A stretch of 64,000 nucleotides of DNA. It comes from Paracoccus limosus. GTDB taxonomy: Bacteria > Pseudomonadota > Alphaproteobacteria > Rhodobacterales > Rhodobacteraceae. Location: the NCBI RefSeq assembly GCF_009711185.1, contig NZ_WMIF01000001.1, positions 124,001 through 188,000 of the forward strand, read 5' to 3'. The position numbers and the translations under genes were made by a program. The notes beneath the pieces were generated by a model. It was not told where the DNA came from, did not search any database, and was given only the letters and a program-made list of their open reading frames with translations. Below are positions 8,203 to 15,162 of the stretch, piece by piece; position 1 is the stretch's first letter; each line of letters opens with the position of its first letter.

Positions 8203-8808
8203 ATGCGGGCCATATGGGATGACGGGCAGCGGCCGGCGCCGTTGCAGGATCTGCTTGATGTGGCCCTGCCGGCCATGGCGGCGCGGGCCCCTTGCCCCGA
8301 ATCGGCCGACTCGCTGGTGCGGATCGCCACGGCGGCGCGGCTGACCGGGCGGCCGGGGGCGGCCCCGCAGCGGCTGCCGGTCTGCACATGGTTCGACCGG
8401 GCGCTGGACCAGCCCACCACCGCGCCCGATCTGGCGGCGCTGTTTGCGGCCCTGCGGGCGCTGTCGCCACTGATGGTCTGGCGCCAGCGTCCGGGCGATG
8501 CCACCGCCAGCGCCAATTTCCCGCAGGCCCATGCCAATGCCATGCTGCTGGGGCCGGGCGGGATCGAGGACCGGCAGGATCTTTGGCTGGGGCTCAGCAT
8601 CCTTGCGCCGCAGACCAGCTATCCCGATCACAACCACAAGCCCGAGGAAACCTATCTGGTGCTGTCCCTGGGCGAGTTCAAACAAGGCACGTCGGACTGG
8701 TTCGAGCCGGGGCTGGGCGGCAGCTTCTACAATCCGCCCGACATCTGGCACGCGATGCGTTCGGGGGCAGGGCCGTTGTTTGCGCTTTGGGCGCTTTGGG
8801 CGGGCTAA
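8203..8808 (+). CDS. DddQ-like cupin (DMSP lyase-like superfamily)
   Basis: A 201-residue cupin that aligns over its whole visible length with DMSP lyases of the DddQ type. These cleave dimethylsulfoniopropionate to acrylate and dimethyl sulfide using a bound metal. The core motif is YPDHNHKPEETYLVLS (140-155), and a second is YNPPDIWHAMRS (176-187). DddQ from Ruegeria lacuscaerulensis, from memory, uses His125, Glu129, His163 and catalytic Tyr131. Here H145, E149, H183 and Y151 sit at exactly those spacings (constant offset of 20), so metal and catalytic residues are all kept. It starts 2 bp after the demethylase stop and is the last gene of that unit, followed by a hairpin at 8819-8838. The superfamily includes members that are not DMSP lyases, and the neighbours suggest a betaine pathway, so the true substrate is open. 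Confidence 0.8.
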   Translation: MRAIWDDGQRPAPLQDLLDVALPAMAARAPCPESADSLVRIATAARLTGRPGAAPQRLPVCTWFDRALDQPTTAPDLAALFAALRALSPLMVWRQRPGDATASANFPQAHANAMLLGPGGIEDRQDLWLGLSILAPQTSYPDHNHKPEETYLVLSLGEFKQGTSDWFEPGLGGSFYNPPDIWHAMRSGAGPLFALWALWAG

Positions 8809-8818
8809 CTCCGGGATG

Positions 8819-8838
8819 GCGCGCCGGAAACGGCGCGC
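8819..8838 (+). terminator. Hairpin with GAAA loop after the cupin gene
   Basis: Perfect 8-bp stem GCGCGCCG / CGGCGCGC closed by a GAAA tetraloop, 10 bp after the cupin stop. No T-tract follows, so it may act as an RNA 3'-end stabiliser or a factor-assisted terminator. Confidence 0.55.
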
Positions 8839-8857
8839 ACCAAACCAAACGGGGCCG

Positions 8858-8882
8858 GCGGTGGATGATCCACCCGGCGGCC
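8858..8882 (-). terminator. Hairpin downstream of the tRNA-Gly pair
   Basis: The palindrome GGTGGATGATCCACC lies about 40 bp downstream (minus-strand sense) of the distal tRNA-Gly gene and is flanked by further GC complementarity (GCCGGC / CCGGCGG). It is a plausible end of the tRNA transcript, without a clear T-tract. Confidence 0.35.
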
Positions 8883-8914
8883 CGTCGAAGCTTTGCTGAT
8901 TGTCACCGATTTTC

Positions 8915-8989
8915 TGGAGCGGGCGATGAGATTCGAACTCACGACCCTAACCTTGGCAAGGTTATGCTCTACCCCTGAGCTACGCCCGC
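8915..8989 (-). tRNA. tRNA-Gly (anticodon GCC), copy 1
   Basis: A 75-nt cloverleaf on the minus strand with acceptor stem GCGGGCG / CGCCCGC, D-arm GTAGCTCAGGGGTAGAGC, anticodon arm AACCTTGCCAAGGTT (anticodon GCC), T-arm with GTTCGAATC, and encoded CCA. Reads GGC/GGT glycine codons. A second, identical gene lies 118 bp away. Confidence 0.97.
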
Positions 8990-9032
8990 ACTCCACACCA
9001 TCGGCTTTCGCCTTTGGTCAGCGGTGATTTTC

Positions 9033-9107
9033 TGGAGCGGGCGATGAGATTCGAACTCACGACCCTAACCTTGGCAAGGTTATGCTCTACCCCTGAGCTA
9101 CGCCCGC
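9033..9107 (-). tRNA. tRNA-Gly (anticodon GCC), copy 2
   Basis: Identical in sequence to the copy at 8915-8989, with the same 75-nt cloverleaf, anticodon GCC and encoded CCA. The 118-bp period includes flanking sequence (the TTTTCTGG end and CACTCCA start repeat too), so the pair arose by tandem duplication. A perfect CTCACCG-CTTT-CGGTGAG hairpin lies just upstream of this copy at about 9123-9140. Confidence 0.97.
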
Positions 9108-9295
9108 ACTCCATACCGTCGGCTCACCGCTTTCGGTGAGCGGTGACTTATGGGACTGCGCCGGGGCGTGCAAGAGGAAAAATCCGCGCGACGGAAAAAA
9201 TCGCTGCCGCAGCGCAAAGCCGCGCCGCAAAGCCGCCGGCGGGCTTGACCCGGTCGCGCGCAGGACCGAACCTGCACCGGCAAGGGCAAGGCGGC

Positions 9296-9910
9296 ATGAA
9301 ACCTTCCGACCAGATTTCCGAATTCGTGCGCGGCGCACTGGCGCAGGGCAGCACCCCCGAGGCGATCCGCGCCGCCCTGACCCGCGCGGGCTGGTCTGCG
9401 CCCGAGATCGCCGAGGCGCTGGCCGGCTGGAGCGCCGAGCCCGGCCTGCCGCCGGTGCCGCATCCGCGCCCCTATGCCTCGGCGCAAGAGGCGCTGCTTT
9501 ACGGGCTGCTGTTCCTGTCTCTGGGCGTGATCGCCTGGCATCTGTGCCAGCTGGGCATGGCGCTGATCGACATGCTGATCCCCGATCTGACGGATCGCTA
9601 TCGCGGCGGCAGTTCCGAGCGCTGGTCCATCGCCTCGCTGATCGTGTTCACCCCGCTTTTCCTGCTGCTGAACCGCCGCATCGGCCGGCTAGCGCGGCGC
9701 GACGCCGGGCGCAGGCGGTCGCTGGTGCGTAAGTGGTTCGCCTCGCTGACGCTGATGGTGGCGACGGTGGTGTTCATGGCCGACGCGATCTATCTGGTCT
9801 ACACCTTCCTGAACGGCGATCTGACGCTGCGCTTCATGCTGAAGGCCGGGCTGGTCGCCGGGGTGGCGGCGCTGGTGCTGGTCTATTACCGGGCCGAGAT
9901 GGATGGTTAG
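9296..9910 (+). CDS. Multi-pass membrane protein with N-terminal helical domain (DUF5671-like)
   Basis: A 204-residue protein. Residues 1-45 form a soluble helical domain (AALTRAGWSAPEIAEALAGW) of the kind found at the start of several bacterial membrane proteins (SHOCT-/UBA-like). After it come about four hydrophobic segments (near residues 60-95, 105-125, 145-165, 175-195) separated by an Arg-rich loop (RRIGRLARRDAGRRR). I start at ATG 9296, where the conserved-looking domain begins, rather than the open frame to 9143. The next gene overlaps the last 8 bp, so the two are translationally coupled. Resembles DUF5671 proteins from its layout; function unknown. Confidence 0.7.
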   Translation: MKPSDQISEFVRGALAQGSTPEAIRAALTRAGWSAPEIAEALAGWSAEPGLPPVPHPRPYASAQEALLYGLLFLSLGVIAWHLCQLGMALIDMLIPDLTDRYRGGSSERWSIASLIVFTPLFLLLNRRIGRLARRDAGRRRSLVRKWFASLTLMVATVVFMADAIYLVYTFLNGDLTLRFMLKAGLVAGVAALVLVYYRAEMDG

Positions 9911-10301
9911 GAACCTTGCCTCGGGGCTGATCGCGGGTCTGGCCGTGGTGGCTGTCGTGCTGGGCCTGATGCTGACGGGCGGACCGGGCTATGCCCGCAA
10001 GCAGGCCCGCGACGTGCAGCGCGAACAGGATCTGATGCAGATCGCCAACTGGGTCACCTGCCTTGCGAACGAAACCGGCAAGCTGCCGCAGGCTCTCGCC
10101 GCCACCCCGGAGTGCAACTGGCGCCTGCGCGACGGCGACGCGCAAGGGGGCACCGCTTATCGCTATGAGGTGACGGGGCCGAACGCGTTCCAGCTGTGCG
10201 CCAGCTTCGAGCTGCCGCCCGTGCGGCCCGGGGATCGCTGGGGTCGCGACGCGCAGGGCTGCATCCGCCGCGAATGGTGGCCCGAAGGCGGCCGGCGCTA
10301 G
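9903..10301 (+). CDS. Membrane-anchored small protein, function unknown
   Basis: A 132-residue protein with one N-terminal membrane segment (LIAGLAVVAVVLGLMLTGG, residues 9-27) and a periplasmic part holding four Cys (in VTCLANE, PECNW, QLCAS and QGCIRR), probably two disulfides. It starts inside the end of the preceding membrane protein (overlap of 8 bp), so the two probably work together. Its stop codon overlaps that of the convergent siderophore gene (CTAG at 10298-10301). Not a family I recognise. Confidence 0.65.
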   Translation: MVRNLASGLIAGLAVVAVVLGLMLTGGPGYARKQARDVQREQDLMQIANWVTCLANETGKLPQALAATPECNWRLRDGDAQGGTAYRYEVTGPNAFQLCASFELPPVRPGDRWGRDAQGCIRREWWPEGGRR

Positions 10302-11680
10302 GCCGGCAGCAGCGCGGCCCCCAGCGCACCGACCGGGCGGCTGGCGGCATCGGGGGCCAGCGCCTCGGCCAGAAAGGCCGGCAGGCTCGCGGCATGGCGG
10401 GCGAAATCCGCGGCCGGGGTCAGGCTGGGGTCAGCCTCGATGCACAGATCCAGCCCCTGCGCCTGACTGTCGGCGCGGATGGTGATGTTGAAGCCGTCCC
10501 CCGGGCCGTTTGACAGCACATGGCGCTGCATCCGAAGCCCGTCGAAGGCTGCGGCGTCAAAAGGCAGCACATTGATCAGCGGCGAGAAGAAGAACCGCTC
10601 GCGGCTGGTCAGCCCGTGGTCGGCGCCGATCTGCTCGATCCGATAGCGGCCGTGCCGGCGCAGCTTGCGCAACCGCCCCGCCAGCCGGGTCAGCACCGGA
10701 CCCAAAGCCTCGCTGGCCGACAGGCTGGCATCGAAGGGCAGGATATTGACCACCAGCGCAGGCACGCGGATCGCGACGCTGCCCATGCGGCTCATGTAGG
10801 GCAGCCAGATCGGCATCGAGATCCGGCCCTGACTGTCATGGACCCGCACCGCCGAGCGGTCGCGCAGGTTCAGCACCGCCCAGGCCGAGCAGAGCAGCGT
10901 CAGCATGTCGGGCCAGCCGATGCCCGTCTCGGCCGCGCGGGCCAGCAGGGCCGGGCGCAGCGCGTCCAGCGGGCAGGCGTGGCGCAGGGCGCTGATCGGA
11001 TAGTCCTCCGAACCCTTTGCCAGCACGCCGGGGGCGAGTGGTGCAGACAGCACCTCGGCCCAGTGCAGCGCGTCGGCGGCGTGGCGCGGGCCGGCGCGAT
11101 AGGCGGCTTCCTCTTGCAGATAGGCGTTGAAGCGGCCCAGCGGCGGGCTTGGTGGTTGCTCCACGCGCGCCTCGGCATAGGCTTCAGCACAGCGGCGCTC
11201 GATCAGCCCCATGGCATAACCGTCCAGCACAATGTGATGACCGCGATGATGCCAGATCACATGTTCCGGCCCCAGCCTGACCAGCCATTGCGCGGCCAGC
11301 GGCTGATGCAGCAGGTCCAGCGGCGCCGCGACATCGGCCTGCATCAGCGCCATGGCCCGGTCGCGCGCGTGGGCGTGCTGCGACAGGTCGAGAAGTCGCA
11401 GTTCCGGGCGCCGCGACGGGTCGGCCAGCTGATGCGGCACACCGTCGGGGCCAAGCGCAAAGCGCAGGCTCAGCACATCTGTTTCCGCGATGGTCTGGCG
11501 GATCGCTTGGGCCAGCGCGACCTCGTCCAGCGGGCCGCGCAATTCCAGCGCATGGGCGACAGTCGAAACCGCCTCGCCCGGGTGGGCGGTGAACTCTTCC
11601 CAGAAATCCAGCTGGGCCAGGGTCAGCGGCTGTCCATAGCCGAAATCATGATGATGCGTCATCGAATCCGCTTCGGCCAT
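10298..11680 (-). CDS. Stand-alone NRPS condensation-domain enzyme (VibH-like), siderophore synthesis
   Basis: A 460-residue protein that is a single condensation domain. The active-site motif HHIVLDG (148-154; family HHxxxDG) is intact, and the N-terminal C1-type motif appears as LTLAQLDFWEEF (19-30). In vibriobactin synthesis the free condensation enzyme VibH joins carrier-bound 2,3-dihydroxybenzoate to norspermidine, and a similar step on spermidine is needed for parabactin. The neighbours here supply exactly the activated DHB: the ligase and carrier protein are divergently transcribed 170 bp away. So this is probably the amide synthase that puts DHB on a polyamine; the polyamine is inferred. 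The start could also be the ATG at 11662. It converges on a small membrane protein gene with overlapping stop codons. Confidence 0.8.
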   Translation of the reverse strand: MAEADSMTHHHDFGYGQPLTLAQLDFWEEFTAHPGEAVSTVAHALELRGPLDEVALAQAIRQTIAETDVLSLRFALGPDGVPHQLADPSRRPELRLLDLSQHAHARDRAMALMQADVAAPLDLLHQPLAAQWLVRLGPEHVIWHHRGHHIVLDGYAMGLIERRCAEAYAEARVEQPPSPPLGRFNAYLQEEAAYRAGPRHAADALHWAEVLSAPLAPGVLAKGSEDYPISALRHACPLDALRPALLARAAETGIGWPDMLTLLCSAWAVLNLRDRSAVRVHDSQGRISMPIWLPYMSRMGSVAIRVPALVVNILPFDASLSASEALGPVLTRLAGRLRKLRRHGRYRIEQIGADHGLTSRERFFFSPLINVLPFDAAAFDGLRMQRHVLSNGPGDGFNITIRADSQAQGLDLCIEADPSLTPAADFARHAASLPAFLAEALAPDAASRPVGALGAALLPA

Positions 11681-11770
11681 TGGCCGGTTCTTGAATGTCT
11701 TTTGCAGGAGGGCTGGCGGGTCGCGGCGAAGACCGCGACCGGCTTGCTTCGAGAGAGAAAGCTGGATAAA

Positions 11771-11784
11771 AATACTCGACTATT
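11771..11784. promoter_or_regulatory. Near-palindrome in the divergent siderophore promoter region
   Basis: AATA-C-TCGA-C-TATT lies in the AT-rich centre of the 170-bp gap between the condensation enzyme (start 11680) and the DHB ligase (start 11851). Its place fits an iron-responsive operator (Fur, RirA or Irr type), but it does not match a consensus I can state with confidence. Confidence 0.3.
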
Positions 11785-11850
11785 CGCCCCCGTCAAGCGG
11801 GGCAATGCGGCGCTGGCGTCAAATCGCCTTGCGCCGGAAGGGAAGAAACG

Positions 11851-13470
11851 ATGATCGAATTCACCGCCTGGCCGCCCGAGCAGGCACGGCTTTACCGCGA
11901 CCGCGGCTATTGGCTGGACCAGCCGCTGACCCATATCCTTGACGCGCAACTGGCCGCCCAGCCCGAAGCCGAGGCCATCGTTTGCGGCACCCGCCGCTTC
12001 AGCTATGCCGATCTGGACCGGCTGTCGCGCAACCTCGCTGGCCGGCTGGCGGCGCGGGGTCTGGGCGCCGGCGATACCGCGCTGGTGCAATTGCCCAATA
12101 TCGCGGAATTCTACATCACCTTCTTTGCGCTGCTGCGCATCGGGATCGCGCCGGTGAATGCGCTCTACAGCCATCGCCGGCTTGAGATGACGGATTATGC
12201 CCGCCAGATCCGGCCCTCGCTGCTGATCGCCGCGCGCGGGCATGAGCTGTTTCGCGACGATGCCTTCATCGAGGAACTCGCCCCGGCCGGTCTGCGGCAG
12301 GTGCTGCTGGTGGATGAGAATGACCCGGACCGCAGCCTTGCGGCATGGCTTGAGCCGGGCGAGGCCCTGCCCAAGACCGCCGGCCCGACACCCGCCGATC
12401 AGGTGGCGTTTTTCCAGCTGTCCGGCGGCTCGACCGGCACGCCCAAGCTGATCCCGCGCACGCATAACGATTACGACTACAGCGTCCGTGCCAGCGCCGA
12501 GATCTGCGGCTGCTCGGCCTCGACACGGCTGCTTTGCGCCATTCCTGCGGGGCATAACTATGCGCTCAGCTCGCCCGGGGCGCTGGGCGTGTTCCATGCC
12601 GGCGGCACGGTCGTGCTGGCCGGCAGTCCCGATCCGCTGACCTGCCTGCCCATCGTCGCGGCCGAGCGGGTGACGATGGTGCCCCTGGTGCCGCCTGCCG
12701 TCGCGCTGTGGCTGCGTGCGGTCGAAGAAGACCCGTCCCGCCGTGCCCAGCTTGACAGCCTTGAGCTGATGCTGGTCGGCGGCGCCAGCTTTGCCGAGGC
12801 CACCGCGCGCCGCGTGCCCGAAGTGCTGGGCTGCAAGCTGATGCAGGTCTTTGGCATGGCCGAGGGGCTGGTGAACTATACCCGTCTGGACGATCCGGCC
12901 GAGCTGGTCTTTGCCACTCAGGGCCGCCCGATCAGCCCCGATGACGAAATCCGCGTGCTGGACGAGGACGGCGCGCCGGCGCCCGATGGCACGCCCGGCG
13001 CGCTGGCAACGCGGGGGCCCTATACGTTTCGTGGCTATTACCGGGCGCCGGAACAGAACGCCAAGGCCTTCGACGCCGATGGCTTTTATCATTCGGGCGA
13101 TGTGGTGGTGCGCGAAAACGGCTATCTGCGCGTGGTCGGCCGCATCAAGGACCAGATCAACCGGGGCGGTGAAAAGATCGCCGCCGAAGAGATCGAGAAC
13201 CTGCTGCTGCGCCACCCCGACATCACCCATGCCGCGCTGGTCGCCGCCCCCGACGCACATCTGGGCGAGAAAAGCTGCGCCTTCCTTGTGCTGCGCGAGG
13301 GGCAGGGCAAGCTGGCCCCGCCGGCGCTGCGCCGCTACCTGCTGGATCTGGGCGTGGCCGAATACAAGCTGCCCGACCGCTTTCGCCAGCTCGACGCCCT
13401 GCCGCTGACCCCGGTGGGCAAGATCGACAAGCGCCGGCTGCGTGACAGCCTGACGCAACAGAATGCCTGA
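11851..13470 (+). CDS. dhbE: 2,3-Dihydroxybenzoate-AMP ligase
   Basis: A 539-residue adenylation enzyme of the EntE/DhbE/VibE family. It activates 2,3-dihydroxybenzoate with ATP and loads it on an aryl carrier protein. Visible motifs are the ATP-binding loop LSGGSTGTPK (190-199), the aryl-acid pocket HNYALSSPG (235-243, the DhbE/EntE pattern), QVFGMAEGLVNYT, the hinge region GRIKDQINRGGEKIAAEEIE, and the C-terminal catalytic Lys in PLTPVGKIDKRRL. The start at 11851 follows GGAAGGGAAG. The free carrier protein gene follows within 10 bp. Part of a catecholate siderophore cluster; divergent from the condensation enzyme. Confidence 0.95.
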   Translation: MIEFTAWPPEQARLYRDRGYWLDQPLTHILDAQLAAQPEAEAIVCGTRRFSYADLDRLSRNLAGRLAARGLGAGDTALVQLPNIAEFYITFFALLRIGIAPVNALYSHRRLEMTDYARQIRPSLLIAARGHELFRDDAFIEELAPAGLRQVLLVDENDPDRSLAAWLEPGEALPKTAGPTPADQVAFFQLSGGSTGTPKLIPRTHNDYDYSVRASAEICGCSASTRLLCAIPAGHNYALSSPGALGVFHAGGTVVLAGSPDPLTCLPIVAAERVTMVPLVPPAVALWLRAVEEDPSRRAQLDSLELMLVGGASFAEATARRVPEVLGCKLMQVFGMAEGLVNYTRLDDPAELVFATQGRPISPDDEIRVLDEDGAPAPDGTPGALATRGPYTFRGYYRAPEQNAKAFDADGFYHSGDVVVRENGYLRVVGRIKDQINRGGEKIAAEEIENLLLRHPDITHAALVAAPDAHLGEKSCAFLVLREGQGKLAPPALRRYLLDLGVAEYKLPDRFRQLDALPLTPVGKIDKRRLRDSLTQQNA

Positions 13471-13480
13471 AAGGACCACC

Positions 13481-13717
13481 ATGACCACGACCACCGACCT
13501 CAGCCGCGACTGGCTGGCCACCCGCGTCCAGCAGATGATCGAGGACGATTGCGACATCGACCCGGCCGAGAACCTCGTGCTTTACGGGCTCGACTCCATC
13601 GCGGTGATGACGTTTTCCAGCGAGCTGAAACAGCAGGGCGTCGAGATCAGCTTTGAGGAACTGGCGCGCGAGCCGACGCTGGATGCGTGGTGGGCGCTGA
13701 TTTCGGCCCGTGCCTGA
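13481..13717 (+). CDS. Free-standing aryl carrier protein
   Basis: A 78-residue carrier protein with the phosphopantetheine attachment motif YGLDSIAVM (Ser39). It carries activated DHB from the ligase to the condensation enzyme. In Escherichia coli, Bacillus and Vibrio this domain is fused to isochorismatase (EntB/DhbB/VibB); here the two are separate genes. I start at the ATG at 13481, which has AAGGA 5 bp upstream; an in-frame ATG at 13463 inside the ligase gene would add six residues. A perfect hairpin after the stop (13723-13745) ends the unit. Confidence 0.9.
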   Translation: MTTTTDLSRDWLATRVQQMIEDDCDIDPAENLVLYGLDSIAVMTFSSELKQQGVEISFEELAREPTLDAWWALISARA

Positions 13718-13722
13718 ACGGC

Positions 13723-13745
13723 GGCGGCCGGGACGCCCGGCCGCC
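13723..13745. terminator. Bidirectional hairpin between carrier protein and DHB dehydrogenase genes
   Basis: Perfect 10-bp stem GGCGGCCGGG / CCCGGCCGCC with ACG loop, placed between convergent genes ending at 13717 and 13751. It serves both transcripts. Confidence 0.65.
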
Positions 13746-13750
13746 TGCGA

Positions 13751-14521
13751 CTACGCGCGTAGCGTGGCGCCGCCATCCACGTAAAGATCGGCCATGGTGA
13801 CATGGCCGGCCTGATCCGACAGCAGGAACATGACGGCGCTGGCGATATCCTCGGGCGTGGCCAGCTTGCGCAGCGGAATGCCGGTGCGATAGGCCGAGAG
13901 GCTCCCCTCGATCACCGCGCGTTCGCCCGCGCCGCCATCCTCGGTCCACATGCCGGTCTGCATCGGCGTCAGCGTCGAGCCCGGTGCCACGATATTGCAG
14001 CGCACGCCCTGCGCCGCCAGTTCCAGACCCAGACAGCGGATCAGCATGGTCGCGGCGGCCTTGGATGCGGCATAGGCGCCCATGTTCAGCCGCGGGATGC
14101 CGGCGGCATTCGAGCTGACGGCGACGATGGCGCCCTTGCCCTGCCGCGCCATGGCCCGGCCAAAGGCGCGGGTGACGTTGAAACTGCCGGTGGTGTTGAT
14201 GCCGATCACCCGGTCCCATTCCGCCGCCGGCAGATCCAGAAGCGGGCCGATGGCCAGCACGCCAGCGGCATGAACCCCCAGCGCCAGCGGGCCGTGCCGG
14301 GCCTCGACCTCGGCCACCAGCGCCTCGGCGGCGGCACCATCGCGCACGTCCAGCACGCGGTTCGGCACATCCGGCACCGAGTCTGCCTCCAGCGCGGCCA
14401 TGGTGTCGGTGGCGATGACGGTGGCGCCGGCCTCGTGCAGATGCCGCACGATCTCGCGCCCGATGCCGCCGGCCGCGCCGGTGACGATGGCGGTGCGCCC
14501 CTCGAAACCCGTCAGGCGCAT
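13751..14521 (-). CDS. dhbA: 2,3-Dihydro-2,3-dihydroxybenzoate dehydrogenase
   Basis: A 256-residue short-chain dehydrogenase of the EntA/DhbA type that oxidises 2,3-dihydro-DHB to 2,3-DHB with NAD+. The NAD-binding loop [11 protein letters not shown] is near residue 14, the NAG equivalent appears as HAAGVL, and the catalytic Tyr/Lys pair is in [10 protein letters not shown]. The start at 14521 (MRLTGFEGR) overlaps the isochorismatase stop by 10 bp, so the pair is coupled; the longer frame to 14701 lies inside that gene. The assignment as EntA rather than another SDR rests on the neighbours and on length. Confidence 0.9.
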   Translation of the reverse strand: MRLTGFEGRTAIVTGAAGGIGREIVRHLHEAGATVIATDTMAALEADSVPDVPNRVLDVRDGAAAEALVAEVEARHGPLALGVHAAGVLAIGPLLDLPAAEWDRVIGINTTGSFNVTRAFGRAMARQGKGAIVAVSSNAAGIPRLNMGAYAASKAAATMLIRCLGLELAAQGVRCNIVAPGSTLTPMQTGMWTEDGGAGERAVIEGSLSAYRTGIPLRKLATPEDIASAVMFLLSDQAGHVTMADLYVDGGATLRA

Positions 14522-15162
14522 TGCGCGACCTCGCCCGACAAAGCGGCGACGGCGTCGCGGGTCAGCAGGGGCACGCCGCAGGTGGCGGCGATCCACGCCA
14601 TGGCCATGTCGTGTTTCTCGGCCGAAAAATCGGCCTGCGCATCGGCCACGGCAAAGGCCTCGATGTCGCGCTGGAACGCCTCGGCTGCGGTGGCAAGGCA
14701 ACCGATATGGGCGTAAATGCCGCAGATCATCAGCTGGTCGCGCCCGCGCGCGCGCATCAGATGTTCCAGATTGCTGCGCTGAAAGGCACTGTAACGGTGC
14801 TTGTGCAGCACGAAATCACCCTCGGTCGGGGCGAGTTCGGGCAGGATTTCCTCGTGCTCGCGGATGGCGCTCATCCCCGGCCCCCACAGATCGGCCTGAA
14901 GCCCGCGATCCGGGCGGAACTGGTCGCCCTTTTGCGCGGTGTAGAACACCGGAACGCCCGCCGCGCGGGCGGCAGAGATCAGCCGCGCGATATTGGCGAC
15001 GGCGGGCGCCAAGGGGGCGCCTTCGGGAAAGGGACGGCAGAAATAGCGCTGCATGTCATGGACCAGCAACGCCAGCCGGTCGTGCCGGGGCCGCCAGGGG
15101 CCGCGCGCGGTCGGGGCCACTTGCGGCAGGTCATAGCTGGGGATCCCCGGCAGGGCCATCAT
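14512..15162 (-). CDS. Isochorismatase without carrier domain
   Basis: A 216-residue isochorismatase that hydrolyses the vinyl ether of isochorismate to 2,3-dihydro-DHB and pyruvate. Catalytic landmarks are the Asp in LALLVHDMQRYF, the Lys in VLHKHRYSAFQRS, and the cis-peptide loop ICGIYAHIGC. It matches the N-terminal part of EntB/DhbB (for example IPSYDLPQ near the start), but ends where their aryl carrier domain would begin; that domain is the separate gene at 13481. The start is ATG 15162 (or 15159), preceded by GAGGTGAG and overlapping the isochorismate synthase stop. Confidence 0.93.
   Translation of the reverse strand: MMALPGIPSYDLPQVAPTARGPWRPRHDRLALLVHDMQRYFCRPFPEGAPLAPAVANIARLISAARAAGVPVFYTAQKGDQFRPDRGLQADLWGPGMSAIREHEEILPELAPTEGDFVLHKHRYSAFQRSNLEHLMRARGRDQLMICGIYAHIGCLATAAEAFQRDIEAFAVADAQADFSAEKHDMAMAWIAATCGVPLLTRDAVAALSGEVAQCA

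Noticed and set aside
8203..8808. Calling the cupin dddQ outright
   Set aside because: The active-site residues fit, but the superfamily contains members that are not DMSP lyases and the neighbours point to betaines, so no symbol is given.
11659..13557. Long minus-strand open frame opposite the DHB ligase
   Set aside because: Antisense shadow; the ligase on the plus strand has all adenylation motifs.
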